Below are positions 34,301-44,231 of a stretch of 64,000 nucleotides of DNA, piece by piece. Each line of letters opens with the position of its first letter. Positions within the stretch are counted from its first letter, which is position 1. The stretch lies in the NCBI GenBank assembly GCA_015039365.1, contig WION01000277.1:1-64000 (forward strand), written 5' to 3'. Under the pieces are notes generated by a model, which was not told the origin of the DNA, made no database searches, and saw only the letters and a program-made list of their open reading frames with translations. Made by a program: the position numbers and the translations under genes. Source of the DNA: Amanita rubescens. Its lineage: Eukaryota > Basidiomycota > Agaricomycetes > Agaricales > Amanitaceae.

Positions 34301-36222
34301 AGCATCTAGCACATCAGCAGGGGGAATTCTGTTAAGGATTTGATCATATGTTTCTTCCAATGTTATAGGAAGACTATCAAGAGTGAATTTCAATGTTCTT
34401 TTCCTTTTAGTGCATTTCTTTAGCTCTTCCAGTTGACATGCTACCCAACGGAACCTATTTACCATTAGGTAGATCCCTGGATTTGAAAGAAAATACTTAC
34501 ATCCCATTGGCCTTTTCCAAGAGCACCATTCTAATATCATTTTTTTCTGTTATGCCCCATTCCTTCAATCCTGGGGAGGATTGGAGCATATCATTGATGT
34601 AGTTTTCAATGTCATCATCAACTGCCTCACAAGTCATATCAACTGCCATGGGCTCCATTGGTGTTAACAATTCAGTAATTTGTTGTTCTTGCCTGCTGGT
34701 AACCAGCAAATGCAATTGTTCTAGGCCCTGTCTATGTAAATTTTCAATTTGCATCAAAACCTTCTCCACCTCCAGACATTCATCCAGAGCATCGATAAGA
34801 ATGTAAGTGTCTTTAAAGCCACATATAAATTGTCTCAAAATTTCAAGCATTATTTCATTTGATGGTTTTGAAAGCCCATCCTGACATTCCTTAGTATAAG
34901 TGTTGTTCAGAAGTGATTGATCTTGTGGTTTCCAAGCAAGAAGATGGACAACCAATGAATTGAGAATTTCGGTTGCTTGTCTCTTTTTGGCATCAGAAAT
35001 ATCACAGTAGAAATATGCAATTCCAATGGAATCCTTTGGATTGATAGAATGAATGTCTTGGACAACCTTGGAGCTTCAAGACATCAGTGGAAAATCATGA
35101 AAAGCCACTGGTCTTACAAAAGAATAGTTTTTCCAGCACCAGCTACAACTAGCATTGAGACTCTACAGGCTTTTCCAGTTTTGATATATGCTTACAGATA
35201 CCATGGATCCACATGAATGAATTGGGCTTCTGTTTCCATTCCACATACATCTGGTATCTCAGGAGCCATGATCCAGTGTCAGAGTGACATTTTTCAAGGG
35301 CATTTTTATGGTTAGTAGATGGATCAGGTGGCATCAGCCACTGTCTGTACTTCTCTTTTACATATAAGAAGTCAAATCCTGATTCCTGATAACAATGTGA
35401 AATGCATACCTTCAACATGTGAAAGTTGAGGAGCCTGGTGGACTACAATATGTGATGATGAACATAATCAAGTCTAGTACTAGTGGGAACCTACCATTTA
35501 TAATCTACAAAATGTCAATGAAGCCCTCCAAATCGCTAGTGACACATACCTGATCCCTCTGAACCACAGTGAATGAGGATCCTTTGACTTCAAAGTGATG
35601 TGCATGGGCAAAGAAGACAGTATTTCTAAGTGAAATTAGCAAAGCATAAACCCAGGAGTGTCACATTTTGAAATTGATGGCAACATATTTGTGAAATGAT
35701 TAATAATTGTCCTTGAAAGAATAGCCTTATCCACTCACCCATTCTGAATGGCAGGTACTGTTCCTGTGGGTTGACTGAAACGAAGATTAGTTGGTGGTGG
35801 ATGGCATTTTCAGAGACTTGCCTGTTTTGTTGGGCCATGGGATTGGTTGAGCCAATGTTCTCAGTATTCACCCCAAAACTCTTGTGAGAATCAGATTGCC
35901 TGAAATAATAATTAAATAAGGTTGTCAGTATGTAGATGGATTTTTGCAACACAGACTTATTTTGCTGGGGTATTGCCACATTGATTCCAGAGTCAGTCTT
36001 CTTGGGATTGGTCACAGCAGCCTGCTGAGAATTGGTAGGTTGTCTGAAATGATGGTTAGCATTGTTGGCAGATGAATTTTGAGATCCTGGCCTGTTTTGC
36101 TGGGCTATCACAGTTGAGCTAATATCTGTAGGTATTGAAGTTGTGTTGTTATCTTCAATGCCAATGTCATTCTCCAGGTTGTGAGTACCCTTGCGACTGA
36201 ATTTAGAGGGAGAGCATCCCAT
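31337..36222 (-). CDS. NACHT-ankyrin STAND (NLR-like) protein 1, predicted lipid-anchored
   Basis: Spliced minus-strand gene. The start is taken at ATG 36,222 rather than the upstream 36,288 because it opens MGCSPSK, an N-myristoylation/palmitoylation signal. A Q/N/S-rich segment on small exons follows, then a short exon with HHFEVKGSSFTVVQRDQ, typical of agaric NACHT N-termini, and a WLMPPDPSTNH...DTGSWLL linker. The NACHT ATPase has Walker A VAGAGKTI (near 35,130), Walker B YILIDALDEC and sensor HLLVTSRQEQ. A 46-nt intron (34,455-34,500) restores GMFRWVACQLEEL. About 20 ankyrin repeats of 33 residues follow (GNALQAASYxGHKDIVELL type). Such proteins are fungal immune-type receptors acting in heterokaryon incompatibility or pathogen sensing; the ligand is unknown. 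The long exon is intact, and the whole unit is almost CpG-free. Confidence 0.85.
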
Positions 36223-36288
36223 GATGATAGTGATGGAAGAGAGATAAGTGTGGTGGGAAAATGCTATGGCAAGGGTCACGTTCGTCAC

Positions 36289-37059
36289 ACTGGCTCTTTT
36301 GAGATTGCCACGTGCTCTGGGGACGCACTCAAACGACGGTTCGAACTTCGTCCTTTCCTTGTGTCAATATATGCCAGAGTATACCTCACATCCGCGCTAG
36401 GCAAGGGGTGTATGTGAATTGCTATCAAGGAGCACCAGATCAGACACCAACACTTGTTGCGCGGTCGAGTTGGCATGGTCGTACTAGTTGACGGTATGCA
36501 CTGCTAGCTGTGCCCACTGTACACTACAGCGCGTGCTTCTCGTACAAGTCTAACCGCGATTGTCCTCAGGAAAAGGGATGAAATTGACCGTGAGCTAATA
36601 GTAGTACTTCAAGATCTACAGTTACCGTGACTGGGGGTTTGGTTACGCAACTGATATCAACACCCCACGGCTAATTCATGGCAAGGCCACCCGCGATGGT
36701 TTGCAGGCTTTTTTGGCTGTGTTTTTCTTTTCTTTTTTTTTTTTGGGGGGTCGGGATGTCCTATTCTCAGCGTACGCAGTGCCTCCCACTCGTTTTCGCT
36801 CATCTCACCAAAATTAAATCTCTCAGAATGCATAAATTCGACCCCTGAGGACGATCAGGCCAAGGCTAACAGCGCTAAGCCCGCCTGATTTCTATTCTCC
36901 ACTGTGCCATCATTGAAATCCGCGGTACTCGTCATCAGATCCGTCATCCACAGCTGTTAGAGATGAGTGCAGCGCTCCGAAGCCTCAGTCAGGACCATCT
37001 GACACCCAATGGCGCTCTCCCAGCCTACCGCCATCCCCAGCGCGGCTCCGTTTTTGTTC
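36289..37059. other. Intergenic region with a T12/G6 tract
   Basis: Contains the divergent upstream region of receptor 1, where CpG becomes frequent again beyond about 36,190. A homopurine/homopyrimidine run of twelve T followed by six G lies at about 36,733-36,750. No gene was recognised. Confidence 0.45.
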
Positions 37060-38335
37060 CATTTCCGTTCCGTTTACGTGTGTCGTTGGTATCCGCCAAA
37101 ACAGTGGGTGGGAGGTTGGGAATTATTGCGGAGTGCGGAGAAGAGCTGCCAGCTTTGATTTACGTCGAAGCTTTCCAGAACCGAGATGGTGCTACGCTCG
37201 AGAGGGCCACCTCTCTCAAAGGTGGGATGGCGGAAAGATCTATGTGTTTTCGCTACGAGGAGCACGGTGTTCCTCGTGAAGGTCCAGGCAAGAAGGTCGC
37301 CAGAGGTAGCGTTCAAAATGTTTACTGCACGTCGTATGGATCTGTAAGTTTCGACCCGTATTCATGATATATATGGTTCAATTAACTATCTGCTTTACAA
37401 GAACAAAAGACACGTTCACTGCGTTCAGATGCTCGTCGAGGCTGTCAAACATTTCAGTTTTGTTGAGCGAACGGTTCCTAAGCCGGCGGGAGGACGACGT
37501 TGGACGTATGACTGCCTGGAAGTACATAACAAAGCGGTATCAGCCGCCCCAAGGAAAACAAAGGACGACAGAGAAGAACAATCGGACCGTAATCGCACAA
37601 CGCCTAAACAGGACGACAAAGAAATGGTAGATAAAAGACATGGCAGTCCAGACTCCACCCCCGCCGTTCGGGGTCACCCTCTGGCCGCGTGCCTGCCATT
37701 GATAACGATAACATCAATTGGGGTTTGAGAAGGCGGGAAGACCACGGGGATGGTAAAAGAGTCCGAGAGATGCTGATAAGGGGAAACAAGAGGTTTTTTT
37801 TTTCATGACGATAGGTGAGCGTCACCTTTGGAACGCACGTTTGTCGTGGTTTTAATTATGGGGTTTATGGGGTTTTCTTGTTGCCGGTGTTTAGAACAGC
37901 CGCCGTTTGGTTGGTTGGAACTTGGCAATTCTCGGCACGTGCATTTATGTTTTTAGCATTTTCGGCGGGAGATGGAGTTGGTCGCAAGACTGTAACTACT
38001 AACTAGGTCATTGAGAAGAGCAGAAGGGTGCGGAAGCGTAAATAATTCAGAAACGAGTACCTGTAGTACCTGTGCAGTTGAGTGATTTTTTTTTGGTTTT
38101 GCAGAGCGGCGGCAGAAGGACCAGATGTCCGGTATGCGAGAGCCGAAATGGGGTTCGGTTGTAGTACCGGTTGAGGACCTGTCAAAGTTGCTTCGGACTT
38201 TGTTGCGTTGCGATAGTGGCGCGGCGCTAATGCCGTTGTGGATACCTCTAGGCTAGTAGGAATGCGTATATGCTGTGTTTCGATGCCGGACACATGTCAA
38301 GATAACTGTACTGCCCATGTGGGTGTTTTTTTTCT
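37060..38335 (+). pseudogene. Decayed duplicate of the WDR59 3' half
   Basis: Blocks collinear with the WDR59 gene run through this interval. cgctacgaggagcacggtgt corresponds to 21,228; atggatctgtaagttt (exon end plus donor) to 21,500; gttcagatgctcg to 21,592; gtatgcgggagccga-like to 22,864; and tgctgtgtttc...acatgtca to 22,998. Indels and stops abound, the low-complexity linker is missing, and the zinc-module cysteines are partly lost. Sequence upstream of 21,100 (propeller, RWD) is absent. It is a partial genomic, intron-containing duplication rather than a retrocopy. Confidence 0.8.
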
Positions 38336-38690
38336 TCTGATGGCAGGCTGGCAGTATGCAGAACTTCGACTAGTCGCAAAGTCTTATTAAACCTGGGGTC
38401 ATTCTACTGTCGACGAGAGCATTGTCGGTTACACCGCCTAATCGTGTATTTTACCGTGACTCGGTGTAGCCATGTACACCTTTGTCGAGTTTGTTCTTAT
38501 CGTTGGCGTAGCTCCAAGATAAACAAAGAGTGGTCGTGTGCCCAGATATTCTAAAAGACTCTTCTGGCCGCACAACCTACACATTCGCTATCGCGTCATT
38601 TCGACAAGTCCCTCGTGGTCTATTCGGATCGCACGAGCAGTAATACTATAATTACTGGCCTATCATGGCGTTGAGCTGTCAGATCGTATG
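38336..38690. repeat. Copy of the WDR59 3' flank (empty site of the 1.1-kb insertion)
   Basis: Matches 23,465-23,690 and continues directly into sequence matching 24,789-24,850, skipping the insertion. Shared blocks include gacgagagcat, acaaagagtggtcgtg and ggatcg...cagtaat. Confidence 0.7.
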
Positions 38691-39538
38691 TCATATCTAT
38701 TACGTGATTTGTTTTACGTAATGGTCGTTTTTCTTTCGTTTTGAGCTCGTTTTTGAAGCGCTTTGGTTGGTGTTTTTTGGTACGTTGTGGTGGTGGGTGA
38801 ATGCGTTTGTGCGTACTTGAAGGCAGAATGGGCACAGGAGCGTTGAGGAGGGTTTTAACTGAGGAGACGGTTATCAGGAATCACAAGGTTGGGGTGTTCA
38901 GCGTGCCTGGGACTCGGGACGCGGGACGGTTAGAAGGCGCACAAGGCTTGGATTGGTAGGACGAGCGCTCGATGAATAGTCATGGGGGCTCATGGAACCG
39001 GGGAAGGTCGGTCATCTTTACGCATAAAAAGGCGCAAAAGTGGGTGGGTACCCTGGCATAAAAAAATATGGCGTCAGTTGTAGCAGCTGCGGTGATTACG
39101 TCGCCTAGTGCAGTTCGGTCTGTGCAAGCGACAATTGCGATTGGCGCGCTTAGCGTCTGGATCGCATCACAGCTTCCAGATTGCCTAGAAGCGGTTGACG
39201 CTTGCTCTGATCTTTACAACTTGTTTCCGCTCACGGAGTCATCCACTTTCAACATTCCGCGCTCATCCTCCGCCTCCGCCACAACGGCACCCAGGCCTCG
39301 CGCCGTTGCCATTCTCTCTACCCGCTCTCTCTTTCTAGCTACTCTCCTCATCTCTTCTTTCCGCATCTTTGGATTCTATCTTTCCATACTTGCTCTTTTC
39401 CTCTTCCTCATCTGCTATTTCACTGGCACTCCTTACTCTCAAGCCGTTCACCGCTCTCGACGTCTAAACACATTCACCAAATCTCTCTTTTCCAACGCTC
39501 GCCCTCTCAAATTCAAACTTTCCCGTCCTCGGTTTAGG

Positions 39539-41357
39539 ATGCTGCTTTCCTCAAGGAAGCAGGCTTCATCCAAAGCTTCGCTGGCATTTGCAAGGTGGGG
39601 GACGGACAAGACTTCAGCTTTGATCCGGAGTGTGAAGAGTCATGGGAGGGGGATTAGGAAAGTTGCGTATTATTCAACCGCGAGACCGGATAACCAGACC
39701 GGCACTGGGTCCGGTGCTGCGGGTCCCGAATGGGGTCCTGGTTTGCCTCTCTATCGTCAGTGTTTGCGTTTTTTTTGGCATTCTTTTCTGACGAGGATGC
39801 AGGGAGAATCATCACTGCGTGGACGGAGACGCCGACAAAGTGGTACCCGCTTCCTATTGCGGTTGGAGCGCTGTTACTCGTTGCGATTCAGTACCGCAAG
39901 AAAGTCAAGCAGGCGCAGAAAGAGGTCCACCTAGACGAAAATGGCGTGGAAGTTGTCAAGCTCAAGGGTCCATGGCATGTACGTTCTATTCGTTGGCGTT
40001 CTTTATATAACGAGTGTAACTAAATGTATGTATTATAGGTTCATGTGATAGGTGCTCTCCCTCTACGGAACATGTCTCGTTTGTGGGGTTATATCAACTC
40101 GCTAGAGTTGCCAGTGTGGTTTAGACCTTATGGGTTTAAATTATATGCAAATGTGTTTGGATGTAATCTGGACGAGATTGAACAACCGGATTTGACGGCG
40201 TACAAAAGTCTGGGAGACTTTTTTTATAGAAAGTTGAAGCCTGGCGTGAGGCCTGTCGATGGTGCTGCTTTGGTGAGCTCAGCGTCTCGTCGTGAGAAAT
40301 AAACTGACGATGGGGAGTCAACAGGTCAGCCCAGCGGATGGCACGATTCTCCATTTTGGAACGATTACAGATCTAAGGGTGGAACAGGTCAAAGGCATCA
40401 CGTATTCCCTCGACGCCTTTTTGGGCGTGGACAGGCCAAGTAACATCAAGGCTGTTGTCGAACATAACCCCGATATGGCAGTCGTCGATGACGAGGAGTT
40501 TGCAAACGTGAACGGGATCGAGTACAGTTTAGGACAACTATTGGGTGGTGGAAACTCCAATGGTTCCTCGTCTCCTTCCGGTCTGACGCCAACACAGAAC
40601 GGATTCCAGACGACTTCTGCGAAAAGGAATGAAGACGAGGGTGATGCGTCTGTTGTGGAGCCCAAGCGGAGTTTGCAAGAGACTATCGCTCACGATGTAT
40701 CCGTCGTGCAAAGCATGGGCATGAAAGATTCGCTCTCGCTCTCTAAACCCAAGCACGAGCGCAGACACAGTTCGTATGTCAAGAGTCTGCGTCCGGGGAA
40801 TTCTCTCTTCTTTACTGTGGTGTATTTGGCGCCTGGGGATTATCACAGGTTCCATTCGCCTACGGCGTGGGTGGTTGAGAAACGTCGCCATTTTGTCGGA
40901 GAGCTGTTTAGCGTGTCACCGTGGATGGCAAAGAGGCTTGAGGGGTTGTTTGTGCTGAACGAGCGCGTGGCGTTGTTGGGTAGGTGGAGGTATGGGTTCT
41001 TTGGCATGGTGCCCGTGGGTGCGACGAATGTGGGGAGTATTGTAGTCAATTTCGATCAGGTCAGTGCAGCCTCGTTGAGTTGGTCCTCATTGCTGATGGA
41101 TGGTATTAATACAGAACCTGCGGACGAACGTGCGTGGGAGAAAACCACCCCCTGGCACGTACAATGAGGCTGTGTACTCTTCTGCCTCTACGTTACTAAA
41201 CGGCCAGCCTCTCGTGCCCGCGCAGGAGATGGGAGGGTTCAAGCTCGGAAGCACGGTTGTCCTCGTGTTTGAGGCGCCGGATGATTTCGAGTTTGCAGTG
41301 AGGCCTGGGCAGAAAGTCAAGGTTGGGCAGAAGTTGGGAGACGTGGATCGCAAGTGA
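39539..41357 (+). CDS. PSD1: Phosphatidylserine decarboxylase proenzyme, mitochondrial type (PSD1)
   Basis: Converts phosphatidylserine to phosphatidylethanolamine at the inner mitochondrial membrane. The start at 39,539 gives MLLSSRKQASSKASLAFAR, a basic amphipathic presequence, followed by a membrane segment (YPLPIAVGALLLVAIQY). Then come LWGYINSLELPVWFRPYG, the SLGDFFYRKLKPGVRP motif, SPADGTILHFG (spliced), a GDYHRFHSP catalytic histidine region and the autocleavage LGST (codons 41,244-41,255), where serine becomes the pyruvoyl group. Four or five small introns are needed. Upstream in-frame codons extend to 39,068, but that stretch is pyrimidine-rich and probably leader or 5' UTR. The gene is head-to-tail with CHS7. 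Confidence 0.9.
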
Positions 41358-41557
41358 CGGGTTCAGAAAACATGACATATCTTCTCTTCAATTTTTTGAT
41401 TTGTTTTTTTAAACGCATTGTCCATCCATAAGTAACAATCCAAATGATATGCAATTACAATTGAGACGAGGGTTTGAGAGTTGTGACAGTGACACGGGCT
41501 TGCACGCCGCCGCCTCCGCCGCCGAAAGTCCCTTGTGCTTTCTTCTCATCGTCGCCT

Positions 41558-41750
41558 CCACCACTCCTGCCACTTATACCCTCCTCACCAATAACTCGCC
41601 GCATACTTCACAGCCCGGCCCACGTAGAACCAAGTCACTCTACTGGCCATCTGCGTGCTTCGCCTCACCATATCATACATCACTTGGCGGATAGTAAACC
41701 TGTTCAACGCAAGGCGAGAAACAAAACAAAGATAAGATCAGCACCGGTAC
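41558..41750. repeat. Dispersed repeat (partner 61,737-61,904)
   Basis: ccaccactcctgncacttat, ataactcgccgcatacttca, cacgtagaa-caagtc and gttcaacgcaaggc are shared with 61,737-61,904 in the same orientation. This copy has an extra ~26 bp (atcatacatcacttggcgg region). It lies in the PSD1-CHS7 intergenic space. Family unknown. Confidence 0.85.
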
Positions 41751-42193
41751 GCATTTTTTTTCTTCGCTTAGGAAGCGAGAGAAGCTAACAAACTCACCCT
41801 TCCCATCTTGATTGAACTTGCACGTACCCTCCCAACTGCGTCATCGTCTCCGCTCCTTCCTCTACTTCCATCTCTGCCTTTACCTCGGCTTTTAATTGGA
41901 CTTTTGTCCGTTTTGGCACTATCGGTGTCACCAACGTCGGTTTCTGCGCTGGCGTCGCCATACCCGCGGGTTCCGTCTCCTTTTCTATACCCGTTGTTGG
42001 TATTGTTGTTGTTCCTCCGCCGCCTCCTCCTCCACCGCCCTTTTCTGAACCTATATCTGCATGCATCCCTTTTTCTGTCGCCGTCGCCGTTGTCGTCGTC
42101 CCTGGATCGGATCCAACCACTGCAGCCAAAATCGCAGGTTGGACAACGCTCGTCTTTACCCACGTAAACATTTTAGCAAGAGCGGCAGCAGAA

Positions 42194-43690
42194 ATGGGAA
42201 TATCGTTTGGATCGTTTAATGAGATTTGCCAGACGGCGGCGTTGGTCATTTGTCCACTCCTCGGATCTGACCAAGGTATCGAGCCACTGTGTTACAGTAG
42301 GAACGTGGACGTCGGCGGAACCTTGATTTTTCAACCCTGTGAGTGTCCTCGTGTTCCTATGCGTCGTTGGCGTCGTGGTGTGGTGGGAGAAGGATGGAAA
42401 GGGAGAGATTGTTTTGCTTGTTATATGACAGGAGATGGTTTGGTCTAGTTTCGAATGTCGTGATTTCTGGGACTTGGCCCCTGATTCGCTTTTTTCCTTT
42501 CTTTTTTGCGTCACGGAAATGTCACGGTACTGACTTGCTACGCTCTCTAGCAACATGCTTCGTGCATATAGTCGCGATAATAATGACCGCAATTATGATC
42601 TACCATATTCGGGGCAAGTACACCGCCGTAGGTCAGCCTCCCATTTCTTTGTTTGTATCTCATCCGAGACGCTTGATCGAGCTGATACATGATGTCGCAC
42701 GCCACAGGACGGAAAGAAATTGTATTGTTTTTCTGGACATACATGGCCATTGAGCTTCTCGCCGTGTTTTTAGATTCCGGTATCATACCCACTGCTAATA
42801 CCAGCTATCCGGTGAGTTTAATTGTTCTGGATCGGCACGGGATGAGTTGACGATCGGTGTCTCAGTGGTTTGCGGCTGTGTATACCGGTTTGGTAGCCAC
42901 TGCGTACGCATGTTTGCTCATCAACGGATTCGTCGGGTTCCAATTCGCTGAAGACGGTACTCCGCTGTCCCTTTGGGTGTGTATTCCGCACTTCCGCGAT
43001 CCGTCTCTCCGAACCACGTGTATCTAACCCCCGTTCTCTAGTTCCTCCGCATCTCATGTATAGTCGTCTTTGGCGTCTCGTTCTTTATCGGCATCGCCAC
43101 GTTTAAAGCTTTCGCCGGTTTCAGCTACGCCAAGCCTGTCGCACTATGGATCATCTATATTTTATGGCCACTCGTCTGTGTGGTCATTTACATCATCTCA
43201 CAACTTATCCTCGTGTTCCGTACATTGGAAGATCGTTGGCCGCTCGGTGACATTGTATTCGGAACCGCGTTCTACGCCATTGGACAAGTCCTACTATTCG
43301 CGTTCAGCGTGACAATATGCAACGCCATCAAACACTACATCGATGGCCTATTCTTCTTCACGCTCTGTATCCTCTTGAGCGTGATGATGGTATACAAATA
43401 TTGGGACTCTATCACCGTACGTCTCCTATTCCTATGTTGCCCCCTTTTTTTTCTTTGCTAACTGGTGCGCGTAGAAAGAGGATTTGGAGTTTTCCGTCGG
43501 CTCCAAAGCGACCGTTTGGGAAGTGAAAGATCCGCTATTGACCCCTGGTGGACATGCCGGTCCGGGCGGGTATGACGATGATGGAAGCGCGTATCATGCG
43601 CCTCCGAGTCTTGTGGGTGGCGTGAACGGGCAGCAGTATTATCAAAAGTCTGCAGCGAGGGGGTACCCGCCGATTGCTGATCGGTATTGA
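42194..43690 (+). CDS. CHS7: Chitin synthase export chaperone Chs7
   Basis: A polytopic endoplasmic-reticulum protein needed for export of chitin synthase Chs3-type enzymes to the cell surface. The start at 42,194 gives [20 protein letters not shown], then the family signature [16 protein letters not shown]. After the first intron comes [20 protein letters not shown], followed by about six further membrane spans ([105 protein letters not shown]) and KYWDSIT. The hydrophilic tail ends PPIADRY. All parts join through short introns with no breaks. Long glycine-rich frames on the opposite strand over the 5' end are shadows. Confidence 0.92.
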
Positions 43691-44231
43691 TTTGATCCGT
43701 GCGTATAACGGAAGAGCGACTGGCAACCAACCGAGTCCGGGGGGCGATGGTGCGATGATGGATTCCTGTTCATTCTTTTTAGTGAAAAAGGACACAGATA
43801 TTGAACGGGACTCGATTTTTTCTCATTCTTTCTCTTTTCCTTCCCTGTTCTTGTCGCTGCCCTGTTGACCTGTGCATCGCCTTTCCCTACATTTCCCTTT
43901 TTGGTAGTAAGTCATACCCGCCCGCTCGTTAGTTGCGTAATTATCCATAGAGATGACGAGGATGTATATAAGTGCTGCATACACTACGTAGCTTATATTT
44001 AAAGTATGTATGAACCAACATCCAACTTGTTGTGTATGTTTAAAGCTGATTAAGGGGTGTCCTCTTTTGAGCCATTGTATTGCATCTTAACTAGTGGCCA
44101 ATCATGAATCATATTACATACATATCATAATATACACAATTTGATGTAAGTATAAAGGAAGACCTACAACTTGTTGGCCTTCATTAAGATGAGTATTTGA
44201 ATTTCAGCATAACCATACATACAATGTATTA
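43691..44231. other. CHS7 3' flank and receptor-2 3' flank
   Basis: The first part is CpG-containing, T-rich CHS7 trailer sequence. From 43,989 CpG disappears, marking the 3' flank of the convergent NACHT-ankyrin gene 2. Confidence 0.5.

Noticed and set aside
41768..42592. Minus-strand glycine/threonine-rich frames near CHS7
   Set aside because: They overlap the 5' part of the well-supported CHS7 gene and its promoter on the opposite strand and show no domain.
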